Assembly: GCA_021805885.1 (NCBI GenBank)
Contig: JAJZDR010000054.1
Location: 1 to 11,112, forward strand
Reading direction: 5' to 3'
DNA from: a bacterium
Lineage (GTDB): Bacteria; Patescibacteria; Dojkabacteria; JAKAPS01; JAJZLI01
DNA length: 11,112 nt
Of this stretch, positions 1-7,153 are shown piece by piece. The position numbers were made by a program, and so were the translations under genes. The notes beneath the pieces were generated by a model that saw nothing but the letters and a program-made list of their open reading frames with translations, searched no databases and was not told the origin of the DNA. Numbering within the stretch: position 1 is the first letter of the stretch; each line of letters starts with the position of its first letter.

Positions 1-105
1 GTTTATAATTAATTAAAAATAGAGTCCTTTAGCATTTCGAACCGCACTTGTAGGCAGGTTCTATCAATACATTCGGGACGTTTCAAGTGTGGGTGTCGCG
101 TTAAT
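1..105. other. Unassigned structured, relatively G+C-rich segment 3' of tRNA-Glu
   Basis: This stretch is clearly richer in G+C than the surrounding intergenic DNA and has self-complementarity. A 9-bp pairing joins 42-50 (CCGCACTTG) to 84-92 (CAAGTGTGG), with one G-T pair. Competing nested pairings are GAACC (39-43) with GGTTC (57-61), and GTCC (24-27) with GGAC (76-79). On the minus strand, downstream of the tRNA, it ends in a short T run (16-20). I could not match it to tmRNA, 5S rRNA, SRP RNA, RNase P RNA or a riboswitch I know. It could be a tRNA 3' trailer, a small RNA or a decayed sequence. The left edge of the window may cut it. Confidence 0.3.
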
Positions 106-179
106 TGACCTTGGCGGGATTCGAACCCGCGATCTTTAGGATGAGAACCTAATATCCTAGACCACTAGACGACAAGGCC
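106..179 (-). tRNA. tRNA-Glu (anticodon CUC)
   Basis: On the minus strand the segment folds as a complete 74-nt cloverleaf. The acceptor stem GGCCTTG pairs with CAAGGTC (one G-U pair), followed by discriminator A at 106. The anticodon stem TTAGG/CCTAA closes a 7-nt loop, TTCTCAT, whose anticodon is CTC. The T arm is GCGGG-TTCGAAT-CCCGC. CTC decodes GAG, so the product is tRNA-Glu, and the D-arm resembles bacterial tRNA-Glu. The 3' CCA is not encoded: the bases after the discriminator are ATT, so it must be added by a CCA-adding enzyme. A CUC anticodon reads only GAG, so a UUC isoacceptor for the more common GAA codon must lie elsewhere. Confidence 0.95.
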
Positions 180-188
180 ATACTAGTG

Positions 189-217
189 ATTATATATTAA
201 GAATAATGTTTTGTGAA
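189..217 (-). promoter_or_regulatory. Sigma70-type promoter of the tRNA-Glu gene
   Basis: On the minus strand a -35 box TTCACA (212-217, five of six consensus bases) is separated by exactly 17 bp from a perfect -10 box TATAAT (189-194). The predicted start is near 182, only about three bases before the mature tRNA 5' end at 179, so the precursor leader would be very short. Confidence 0.7.
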
Positions 218-237
218 ATTAATGAATATTCAATGTA

Positions 238-1404
238 CTATAGAGTTGAATATAAAATATTATCATCAGATCCTAGAATTACTATTATATCTCCAGTATA
301 AAAAGATGGATTATGTTTAATTAAAGTAACATTACTTGGACCTAGAATCTTCATTATCTGATTTACTTCATATTTATATTTAGAATAATTTCCAACATAT
401 ATCTCATCTTTCACTAATGTCTGATTATATATACCTATAGACGATATTGTACCGCCAAGGTTCTGTATATATCTTGAAAACTGATAGACTGCATTATTTG
501 ATGAGGAAGAATCTAATATTTGTACTGAAACTCCACTTTTCGCAAATGTTATACCAGTAAAATTAGACCTTATAAATGTATCAATATTTTTTAAATTAAT
601 CACACCACTAGACTTATATTCTAAAAGTTTAATATTCTGAATTTTCAGATTATATATAGCATATAGTAGATTAAACATATTCTGTTTTTCTATGTTAGAC
701 CTGAAAATAGTTTGAATGTACCCTATATCAGAACTAGTATTTATTAAACTTAGTGGAGATAGTATATTCGATAAAATCCCTTGAAAAATAAGGTTTTTAA
801 TATAAAGGTTAGTAAATGTATCTGACTTTGAAGATAATATGCTTATTGCCTGGTTTGAAGTTAGTGTATTAACTCCATCACTTATCGAAACACCTCCAAT
901 ATTAGTACTTAAAGATGATACTATAGATATGTTTTTTGTACCTTTAAGAGAAGTAGAACTTAGGGATATATATCCATCTATTGGTATTGCAAGATTATAC
1001 TGTATAACTTTTAAAAGTAGGTTCATTCCATCTTTAGGAGCATTCAAATTACCAATTGGATAAATAGTCCTTAAAGTTTGACTTGATGACGGTGAAGTAT
1101 AAAAATTCAAATTAGATGGTAGGGCCATTAAAATTGTAGACGTCCCTGGAGTAACAGTTAGTAAAGCATTGTATGTATTAACTGTAAAACCATTATTTTT
1201 AGATTTATAAACAACAAGTATGTTCGTTGTATTGTTAGCTGATACTGCTGCTACTCCCCCACTGTACCCAGAATCTTCCTTTATAATTATATTATTCAAT
1301 CTCATAACATTAGAAAATAGGAAATAAATAATATATAAAAATATTATAATTACAAATATTATTATAAGATAACCTGGTTTTCTTTTCTTTTTATAGGATT
1401 GCAT
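238..1404 (-). CDS. LCP-like / LytR C-terminal domain membrane protein, probably catalytically altered
   Basis: Read from the inner ATG at 1404 this is 388 residues. It has a basic N-terminus (KKKRK), one membrane helix at about 12-31, then a large extracytoplasmic part. Residues 58-260 have the outline of a LytR-CpsA-Psr (LCP) domain: a strand starting NILVVY, the stretch ILMALPSNLNFY where the family has an IPRD motif, and IPIDGYISL matching the usual GIPIDYYV segment. Residues 290-380 look like a LytR_C domain, starting GVSVQILDSS and ending GDIIVILGSDD. LCP enzymes attach polymers to peptidoglycan or the envelope. Here the PRD motif reads PSN, and the later arginine motif is not visible, so transferase activity is doubtful. 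The longer frame begins at 1428, but no Shine-Dalgarno precedes either start. A TATATA element lies six bases before the 1404 ATG. The gene is divergent from the CAP-like gene and ends in TAG. Confidence 0.65.
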   Translation of the reverse strand: MQSYKKKRKPGYLIIIFVIIIFLYIIYFLFSNVMRLNNIIIKEDSGYSGGVAAVSANNTTNILVVYKSKNNGFTVNTYNALLTVTPGTSTILMALPSNLNFYTSPSSSQTLRTIYPIGNLNAPKDGMNLLLKVIQYNLAIPIDGYISLSSTSLKGTKNISIVSSLSTNIGGVSISDGVNTLTSNQAISILSSKSDTFTNLYIKNLIFQGILSNILSPLSLINTSSDIGYIQTIFRSNIEKQNMFNLLYAIYNLKIQNIKLLEYKSSGVINLKNIDTFIRSNFTGITFAKSGVSVQILDSSSSNNAVYQFSRYIQNLGGTISSIGIYNQTLVKDEIYVGNYSKYKYEVNQIMKILGPSNVTLIKHNPSFYTGDIIVILGSDDNILYSTL

Positions 1405-1434
1405 AGTATTTATATAGAACATTAACATTAAAAA

Positions 1435-1463
1435 TTTACTTTGTAAAATATTTTTAGTAGAAT
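1435..1463 (+). promoter_or_regulatory. Promoter placing a leaderless start at the CAP-like gene
   Basis: TTTACT (1435-1440, four of six consensus bases) and TAGAAT (1458-1463, five of six) are separated by 17 bp. The expected transcription start falls at or next to base 1470, the A of the ATG, so the message would be leaderless. No ribosome binding site is present upstream. Confidence 0.5.
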
Positions 1464-1469
1464 AAGTTT

Positions 1470-2237
1470 ATGTTTACCAAGTTTAAATCAATACTTTTCC
1501 CCACTAAGGAAAATAAATATCACTCACCAATATTATCTTACAAAGTACTTTTGATTTTTATAGTGTTTTTATCTTTTATTAATCTTGCACTTCCTTCCTT
1601 TGCATATGGTTCTGGTATAAACAATAGTCAGATTTTTATAAGTCTAAATAAAATTAGACAGGATAATAGTGCATCAACATTATATATGAATCAAAATTTG
1701 GATTCATCAGCAAAAAATATAGTTAATAATATGTTCCAATATCAGTATTTTGGAAGAATAAATCCAGTCAAAGGTACGTCTTTCTACTCCTTTGTGACTA
1801 TGAATAAGTTTTCAAATATAAACCTGATTTTATTTAAAAATTATGTATCACAGACATCATTTTCAAACACATTAATACAAAATTATAAGAACATCATTAT
1901 TAATCCAAATATTAATGACCTAGGCATTTATGAAGGTAATGGAGTTTTAAACGGTAACAATGTAAATATCATTGCTATATTAACAGCGAAAGGTGCCCAT
2001 TCAAATATTATTCCGTTATTTACCAATAATAACCAGAGCAGTTTTATAAATTATAAGATAATTGAATATACTGATTTATTTATATTACTTTTTATAACAT
2101 TACTCCTACTTTCTGATGTTATTGTTACTTACTATTACAGAATCGAAAGGGAAAAAATGATATCAAATATGCACCTACCTTTGCTTTTTGTATCAATAAT
2201 AGTTGTATTTGTACTGATAATAGGAATATCTTTATGA
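1470..2237 (+). CDS. CAP/SCP-like domain protein with three membrane segments
   Basis: A 255-residue envelope protein. Residues 25-47 form a hydrophobic segment ending in SFAYGSG, a signal peptide or anchor. Residues 53-175 have the outline of a bacterial CAP (cysteine-rich secretory, SCP-like) domain: ISLNKIRQDN matching the LNxxR start, an alanine/asparagine helix with NNMFQYQYFG, NYKNIIINPNINDLGIY matching the usual HxxNIL..xxGIG stretch, and a final strand NIIAILTAKG. Two more membrane helices follow at about 201-222 and 235-254, joined by a charged loop (YRIEREK). The two histidines typical of CAP domains are replaced: YFGR stands where YFSH is usual, and NYKN where GHRxN is usual. A binding or structural role is therefore more likely than a catalytic one. 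The TGA stop overlaps the ATG of the next gene (ATGA), so the two are translationally coupled. Confidence 0.65.
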   Translation: MFTKFKSILFPTKENKYHSPILSYKVLLIFIVFLSFINLALPSFAYGSGINNSQIFISLNKIRQDNSASTLYMNQNLDSSAKNIVNNMFQYQYFGRINPVKGTSFYSFVTMNKFSNINLILFKNYVSQTSFSNTLIQNYKNIIINPNINDLGIYEGNGVLNGNNVNIIAILTAKGAHSNIIPLFTNNNQSSFINYKIIEYTDLFILLFITLLLLSDVIVTYYYRIEREKMISNMHLPLLFVSIIVVFVLIIGISL

Positions 2238-3058
2238 AAAATATAATAAAATATGAAATAGAATTTACAACAAGTATAGTTTTCCTACTTTTAGAAGTAT
2301 TATTCTTTGTTATATTATTATCTTCTATAAATATTGTGGTTTTATACGTAATATTATCTACAATATTTTTTATCCTATTTATAATCGATAGTATAAAAAG
2401 ATTTAGGAAATATATAAGACAGATTGATACCGAGGAAACTAAAAAAATAAATAAGAATATCTATTTGTTTAATCAGATAATTTTACCAATTTCAATGTAT
2501 ATTGGAACGATATCTTTTATCTTATTAAATAGTTTAGATTTACTGACTATTCAATTTTTTATAGTACTATCAACTATACTATTCTATATACTAATAAAAC
2601 ATATAGAAGTATATCTAGAGACTTTTGAATTTGATGAGAGAACTCACTATATAATAAACGGAGTAAAAGTCTATATTTTCTTTCTTTTATCTTATTCAGT
2701 TTTACAGATATCATCCATCATAAATCTATCTGTATTTTTAGTTCCTGTATTTGTCTTTACTATAGCATTAACTTTATTATTATTACTTATACAAAGAAAT
2801 AAACAATTTCTACAAGGAACTATTTGGTATGCAATATCAATATCATTTGTTATTGGAATATCTGTCTTTTTAATGGATATATTTGTTAATAATGCTATAA
2901 TTACAGCATTTACTGCAACTTCACTGTTCTACTTCTTTGAAGCAATCCTACATCATAAATTGGAAAATAAATTATCAAACGAACTTATTATAGAATATAT
3001 TCTATTCTTAGTAATTATATTTCTTATAATTAAAGGATTATTTGGCATTTATGTATAA
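2234..3058 (+). CDS. Unknown polytopic integral membrane protein
   Basis: A 274-residue protein made mostly of hydrophobic helices. I count about nine membrane spans, near residues 12-30, 32-52, 78-98, 104-122, 142-160, 163-187, 196-214, 217-236 and 250-272. A basic loop (KRFRKYIRQ) and a charged loop with TEETKKINKN follow the second span. No transporter, enzyme or ABC permease signature is visible and I do not recognise the family. Its ATG overlaps the stop of the CAP-like gene by four bases, so the two are almost certainly made together and may work as a membrane pair. The gene ends in TAA at 3058, only three bases from the stop of the convergent hydrolase gene, with no intrinsic terminator between them. 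Confidence 0.75.
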   Translation: MKNIIKYEIEFTTSIVFLLLEVLFFVILLSSINIVVLYVILSTIFFILFIIDSIKRFRKYIRQIDTEETKKINKNIYLFNQIILPISMYIGTISFILLNSLDLLTIQFFIVLSTILFYILIKHIEVYLETFEFDERTHYIINGVKVYIFFLLSYSVLQISSIINLSVFLVPVFVFTIALTLLLLLIQRNKQFLQGTIWYAISISFVIGISVFLMDIFVNNAIITAFTATSLFYFFEAILHHKLENKLSNELIIEYILFLVIIFLIIKGLFGIYV

Positions 3059-3061
3059 AAA

Positions 3062-4354
3062 TTAAAATACGATTGCTGCAAAAATATTCGATTGGTAATA
3101 AGTTATACCACCACCCATATATTGTCCAAAAGTAAGATTTGGCCCAAACCAAGGATCTTGCATTGTACCAGTAGCCCCTAAAGGACCAGTCATTGTAACA
3201 AAATGCATTCCCATTGGATTATCTGGAACATCAAAACCTATAACCACTGGAGTAGCGGGTGTTGCATAAGTATTAACAAGAGCTATTGGAGAAATACCAC
3301 TATAAGAGATAGGATTAATATTTGGAAAATTTCCAAATATCACACCATTACTACCCCAATATTGAGAAGAATTAACATTATATGGATTAAATCCTGTGTT
3401 ACCAATAAGATTCTCAGCTATAATAGCAGCAATTAATGAACAACCTGCGTTGGAATAAGTACAGGGTTGTCCAGTAAGAATAGTACATATTCCAGGACCA
3501 AGAAGAGTATTTCCCCATGAAGAACATTCTTGTGAGTAATATGCTCCAATATGACAAGGCGCATTCCCAATTACACCAGGTATACCTGATTGTAGAGATA
3601 ATCTATCAATTTCAGAAAGAATACTTTGCTCTTTCGCTTGTGTTTGAGCATTTTGTGCACTCAAACCATTATTTTGAGATGCATAAGAGTTCTCTTCAGT
3701 CTGTAGATTACTTTGATCAGCAAGTAATGCTTGTTGTTGTGTTACAAGTCCATTATATAAATTTGTAGCATTTCTTTGATTAACGGCTACTGTATTTTTA
3801 TTAGTATCAAGCTTTGAAATAACAGCTACCAATTCCTGTGCCAATTGATTCTGATGTTGTATGGATGCATTAAAATATTCAACAGATGCAAGAGCATTAT
3901 TTATATTAGGATCTCCTATAAACATCTCTGCAGGAGGAACATATGTTTGTTCATATCCTGATTTAGCATTACTATTTATTTTACCCTTTATAACAATAAT
4001 CTTTGATTGTTCTTGAGCAATTTGAGCATTTAATTGAGCAATTTGAGCATTTAATTGATTTATCTGGGTCTGCTCATTAGATATCAACGCTTGTTTTTGT
4101 AATATTAATTGCTGATAAGTATTAATCTGACTATTGAGATTAGCCATTGCACCATTATTGGCATTTATTTTTGATTGATTCTGATTAATCAGGTTTTGTA
4201 ATTGTTGATATTGTTGTTGCAAAGAATTTAATGAGCTACTAGCCACTATACTTTGAGGATTAGAGATAAACAAAGTCGAAAAAAATGAAAGAGTAACGAT
4301 CACAAATAATCCAATTTTTAAAAACCTATTTTTATATAATTTCAATATTTTCAT
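3062..4354 (-). CDS. Secreted coiled-coil peptidoglycan hydrolase-like protein with C39-like catalytic domain (FtsEX partner)
   Basis: A 430-residue protein read from the ATG at 4354. Residues 1-38 are a signal peptide (basic MKILKLYKNR, hydrophobic core, then SIVASS). Residues 42-125 and about 165-255 are glutamine-rich coiled coils separated by a short segment with VPPAEMFIGD, the same two-helix plan as PcsB and the EnvC N-terminus. Residues 265-430 look like a C39-like cysteine peptidase (Peptidase_C39_2 type): YYSQECSSWG, then NAGCSLIAA with the likely nucleophile Cys305, MHFVTMTG with His384, and MQDPWFG with Asp400. Four further cysteines (267, 277, 290, 298) could form disulfides. It lies just downstream of ftsX, and FtsEX is known to activate PcsB/EnvC-type coiled-coil proteins for septal wall cleavage. 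That role is inferred here. The longer frame from 4396 is rejected because a promoter lies inside it. Confidence 0.75.
   Translation of the reverse strand: MKILKLYKNRFLKIGLFVIVTLSFFSTLFISNPQSIVASSSLNSLQQQYQQLQNLINQNQSKINANNGAMANLNSQINTYQQLILQKQALISNEQTQINQLNAQIAQLNAQIAQEQSKIIVIKGKINSNAKSGYEQTYVPPAEMFIGDPNINNALASVEYFNASIQHQNQLAQELVAVISKLDTNKNTVAVNQRNATNLYNGLVTQQQALLADQSNLQTEENSYASQNNGLSAQNAQTQAKEQSILSEIDRLSLQSGIPGVIGNAPCHIGAYYSQECSSWGNTLLGPGICTILTGQPCTYSNAGCSLIAAIIAENLIGNTGFNPYNVNSSQYWGSNGVIFGNFPNINPISYSGISPIALVNTYATPATPVVIGFDVPDNPMGMHFVTMTGPLGATGTMQDPWFGPNLTFGQYMGGGITYYQSNIFAAIVF
4014..4055. repeat. Two perfect 21-bp tandem copies encoding coiled-coil heptads
   Basis: Bases 4014-4034 and 4035-4055 are identical 21-mers beginning TGAGCAATTTGAGC. 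On the coding minus strand each copy adds exactly seven residues of the form LNAQIAQ, one heptad of the hydrolase coiled coil. Identity at the DNA level suggests a recent duplication that keeps the reading frame and the helical phase. Confidence 0.9.
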
Positions 4355-4363
4355 ATGCACATA

Positions 4364-4392
4364 AATATAGCATTTTATAGGATCTTTTACAA
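4364..4392 (-). promoter_or_regulatory. Promoter of the coiled-coil hydrolase gene
   Basis: On the minus strand TTGTAA (4387-4392) and TATATT (4364-4369) are 17 bp apart. The predicted start near 4357 lies about three bases before the ATG at 4354. This supports the inner start codon and lets the hydrolase be expressed independently of ftsEX. Confidence 0.55.
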
Positions 4393-4439
4393 ACACAACA
4401 ATAAAGATTGTACCATTATAGTATTATTAAGAGGTCTAA

Positions 4440-5360
4440 TTATTTAAGATATTTTGTAATTGAAATAGAGGATGCTATAACCCCTATAACTATTCCTATT
4501 AAAGCCTCTATTCCAACCACCTCCAAAACAAGAAGTAAAGAATAGTGCGGTAGTGGTACTCCTTGGAAAAATTGTTCAAGTGGAAACAATATTGTAGCTT
4601 TGTAATACGTACTTATAATAAGGAATATTAGATATAAAACTATACTAGAGACAAACACTCCCATAACTCCATACAAAGCTCCCTCCATTATAAAAGGACC
4701 AACCACATAAGTTGTAGATGCTCCCACCAATTTCATAATTGCAATATCTTCAGAATGTGAATTTATTGTTATAGCAATAGTTATTACAATAATAACAAAT
4801 GCTATGATACCCAGGAATATTATAAGCCCAAATCCCACATCACTAATTACTGATACCGCTTGTTTTAGAAATTGTACAACATTTTTAAAATATAGTATGT
4901 TATCAATTTGTCCGTTACTATTCTTTTTAAGTTTATATAAAGTATTTGCAACATCCTGAAGATTAGAAAGATTTCGTGTGCTAATTTCAAATGAAGGGGG
5001 TAAAGCATTCATGTCTACTGACTTTGCTAGAGCAGGATTCTGTGTTTTTAATAATTTTACAAATCTTTTATATGCAACCTCTTTCGATATAAATTTTATT
5101 GACGTAGCCTTACCAGTATCCTGTATTTTAGTTTTTACCCCAGAGATATATGTTGAAGATGCCTGTGGATTAAAAAATACAATAACTTGAGATTTTGATT
5201 CGTAGTAATGGAGAATAACATTCACAGAATAAAGAGTGAAAATAAAGATAGAAATAACAAAAAATGTTAAGGTCATAATTGCAACTGAAGAAAATGATAA
5301 CCAACCATTTCTTCTTATGTGTTCATATGTATATTTTATTAATCTCCTGACTTTTATCAT
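4440..5360 (-). CDS. ftsX: Cell-division permease-like protein FtsX
   Basis: A 306-residue FtsX, close to the family's usual length. The topology is classical: a cytoplasmic basic N-terminus, TM1 at about 23-46, a large extracellular loop at about 47-175, TM2 at 176-200, TM3 at 228-250 and TM4 at 275-300. The cytoplasmic loop after TM2 carries the FtsX signature EDIAIMKLVGAS followed by PFIMEGALYG. FtsX forms a complex with the ATPase FtsE at the division site. Its outer loop binds and regulates coiled-coil peptidoglycan hydrolases, and such a protein is encoded next, 85 bases beyond the TAA stop. The start codon overlaps the ftsE stop (ATGA), so the two are translationally coupled. The upstream sequence has no obvious ribosome binding site beyond the coupling. 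Confidence 0.95.
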   Translation of the reverse strand: MIKVRRLIKYTYEHIRRNGWLSFSSVAIMTLTFFVISIFIFTLYSVNVILHYYESKSQVIVFFNPQASSTYISGVKTKIQDTGKATSIKFISKEVAYKRFVKLLKTQNPALAKSVDMNALPPSFEISTRNLSNLQDVANTLYKLKKNSNGQIDNILYFKNVVQFLKQAVSVISDVGFGLIIFLGIIAFVIIVITIAITINSHSEDIAIMKLVGASTTYVVGPFIMEGALYGVMGVFVSSIVLYLIFLIISTYYKATILFPLEQFFQGVPLPHYSLLLVLEVVGIEALIGIVIGVIASSISITKYLK

Positions 5361-6031
5361 TCGTTATACCCTCCCATGGAATCTCTTACAATTTTACCTT
5401 CATCTAGAGAAATTACTCTTTTTTGCAATGAATTAACTATATCAGAAGCATGTGTTGCCATTAGAATTGTAGTTCCCCAATTATTTATTTTATTTAAAAG
5501 CTGTACTATATCCCATGAAACATTAGGATCTAAATTTCCAGTAGGCTCGTCTGCAATTAATATATGAGGATTATTTACCATTGCTCTTGCAATAGCGATC
5601 CTTTGTTTTTCACCCCCAGATAATTGATAAGGAAACGATCTAGATTTTGCTGAAAGGCCAACAAGATCAAGCATATAATCTACGGCTTTTTTTATTTCTC
5701 GATTTGAAAAATCAGAAACCTCCATAGCAAAAGCCACATTCTCAAATGCAGTCTTTTTTGGCAATAATTTAAAATCCTGAAATACAACCCCAATTTCACG
5801 ACGTAAATGAGGAAGAGCCTTACGAGAAAGTTTGTCTATATCATATCCAGCAAAATGTATACTGCCAGTTGTTGGAACCTCCTCTCTTATCAGTAGTTTT
5901 ACTAGAGTACTCTTACCAGCCCCAGAATGACCAACCAAAAAAACAAATTCTCCTTCTTCAATATGAAAATTTATATCATCTAATGCAATTCTATTGCCAT
6001 ATTTTTTTGAAACATCTTTGAATGTAAGCAT
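5357..6031 (-). CDS. ftsE: Cell-division ATP-binding protein FtsE
   Basis: A 224-residue ABC ATPase of normal FtsE length, with every catalytic motif intact. These are Walker A GHSGAGKST (34-42), the Q-loop glutamine in VFQDFKLL (Gln85), signature LSGGEKQR (137-144), Walker B ILIADEPTGNLD (157-168) and the switch histidine in ATHA (His194). The N-terminus LTFKDVSKKYGNRIALDDI is typical of FtsE. It is the cytoplasmic motor of FtsEX: ATP hydrolysis is passed through FtsX to a hydrolase outside the membrane. It lies 48 bp downstream of prfB with a candidate promoter of its own and ends in TGA overlapping the ftsX start. Other FtsE-like ABC ATPases exist, but the adjacent FtsX settles the identity. 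Confidence 0.96.
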   Translation of the reverse strand: MLTFKDVSKKYGNRIALDDINFHIEEGEFVFLVGHSGAGKSTLVKLLIREEVPTTGSIHFAGYDIDKLSRKALPHLRREIGVVFQDFKLLPKKTAFENVAFAMEVSDFSNREIKKAVDYMLDLVGLSAKSRSFPYQLSGGEKQRIAIARAMVNNPHILIADEPTGNLDPNVSWDIVQLLNKINNWGTTILMATHASDIVNSLQKRVISLDEGKIVRDSMGGYNE

Positions 6032-6036
6032 ACTAC

Positions 6037-6065
6037 ATATTACAGGATATAATAAAAACTATAAA
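6037..6065 (-). promoter_or_regulatory. Candidate promoter of ftsEX
   Basis: On the minus strand TTTATA (6060-6065, four of six consensus bases) and TAATAT (6037-6042) are 17 bp apart in the prfB-ftsE gap. The predicted start falls at about 6030, on the ftsE ATG (6031), again implying a leaderless message. It is weaker than the tRNA promoter and rests on A+T-rich sequence. Confidence 0.35.
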
Positions 6066-6079
6066 TTTTCAATGTGGGG

Positions 6080-7153
6080 CTACAATTTAATTTCTTCAAA
6101 GATGAACATGTCTAAATCCCCCCCAAGTACAGCTTCAGTATTAGTTGTTTCAACCTTCGTACGTAGATCTTTAACTAATTTATATGGATTTAAAACATAG
6201 TTTCTTATTTGGTTTCCCCACATAGCTACTTTATGTTCCCCACGAAGGTCAGACATTTCTTTTTGTTTTTTCTCTTCACCTATTTTAAAAAGTTGTGCTT
6301 TTAATTTTCTCATAGCATATTCTCTATTTTGTACCTGAGTTCTTTCTGATCCAGCAGAGACAACAATCCCACTCGGTATATGCTTTATAATAACTTTAGA
6401 ATTGACTTTATTAACATTCTGTCCACCAGGCCCTCCACTATGTGTAGCTTGAAATTCTAAATCATCACTTTTTATTTCTATCTCATCATCATCTTCAATA
6501 ATAGGCATAACTTCAACTAAAGCAAATGATGTTTGTCTTAGTCCTTGAGCGTTAAAAGGAGACACTCGCACTAATCTATGAGTTCCACTCTCTCTCTTTA
6601 GATATCCATAAGCATACATACCATTTACCTCCATACTTACACTAGATATTCCAGCCTCACCTCCAGAAAGAATATCTGTAATTTCATGTTTCCATCCTTT
6701 TTTATTAAAATATCTCGTATACATCCTGAATAGCATATCTGCCCAATCCATAGCCTCAACCCCACCTTGTCCGGCATGTATAGAAAAAATGGCTCCAGCT
6801 TTATCATATTTAGAAGATAAATAGGTACTTAGTTCCATTTCATCACACTCTTTTTTGATTTTTTCTAGTTCTTTGATTATTTCAATATAATCTTCCTCTT
6901 TAGATATCAGAAAAAGTTCATCAACATATGTTATTTTCTCTTCAAGGTCTAAAACCTTATTAACCTCACTTTGAGCATTAGTTAACTCTTTTGATATTTT
7001 GGTTGCATTTAAACTATCCTCCCAAAAACCTTCAGTAGAACTTTTTATTTCAAGTTCCTCTATTCTTTTTTCTAAGGAGGGGATATCTAATTTATCACGT
7101 ATATTTTTTATCCTTAGACGTTCTGTGGATATTTGCTCTTTTATATCATTCAT
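6080..7153 (-). CDS. prfB: Peptide chain release factor 2 (RF2)
   Basis: A 357-residue class I release factor that ends translation at UGA and UAA. The stop-recognition tripeptide is SPF (198-200, in RLVRVSPFNAQG), which identifies RF2 rather than RF1 (PxT). The peptidyl-tRNA hydrolysis motif GGQ is at 243-245 within SGGPGGQNVNKVNS. The usual family form of that loop is SGAGGQHVN, so the context resembles ArfB-type hydrolases. The N-terminal helical domain begins LDIPSLEKRIEELE. Many bacteria regulate prfB by a +1 frameshift at an in-frame UGA around codon 25. Here codons 20-26 (R-D-K-L-D-I-P) run straight through without a stop or the CTT-TGA slippery site, so that autoregulation is absent. 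The ATG overlaps the TGA of the response regulator gene (ATGA), and the gene ends in TAG. Confidence 0.96.
   Translation of the reverse strand: MNDIKEQISTERLRIKNIRDKLDIPSLEKRIEELEIKSSTEGFWEDSLNATKISKELTNAQSEVNKVLDLEEKITYVDELFLISKEEDYIEIIKELEKIKKECDEMELSTYLSSKYDKAGAIFSIHAGQGGVEAMDWADMLFRMYTRYFNKKGWKHEITDILSGGEAGISSVSMEVNGMYAYGYLKRESGTHRLVRVSPFNAQGLRQTSFALVEVMPIIEDDDEIEIKSDDLEFQATHSGGPGGQNVNKVNSKVIIKHIPSGIVVSAGSERTQVQNREYAMRKLKAQLFKIGEEKKQKEMSDLRGEHKVAMWGNQIRNYVLNPYKLVKDLRTKVETTNTEAVLGGDLDMFIFEEIKL

Noticed and set aside
1..105. Partial tmRNA, 5S rRNA or 6S RNA
   Set aside because: The diagnostic sequences of tmRNA and 5S rRNA are absent. A 6S-like reading would need a 5' half that overlaps the tRNA gene.
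12..156. An open reading frame running on the minus strand through the tRNA and out to about base 12
   Set aside because: It reads through a confident tRNA and has no start of its own. Such frames through tRNA genes are a common annotation error.
839..1063. Open frame opposite the LCP-like gene
   Set aside because: Antisense shadow without homology or start signal; the minus-strand frame has recognisable domains.
4014..4055. Tandem repeat as a possible CRISPR fragment
   Set aside because: The two copies are directly adjacent with no spacers and encode heptads of a coiled coil.
4355..4396. A 14-codon N-terminal extension of the hydrolase
   Set aside because: The promoter (4364-4392) lies inside it, and the extension would bury the signal peptide behind MFVKDPIKCY.
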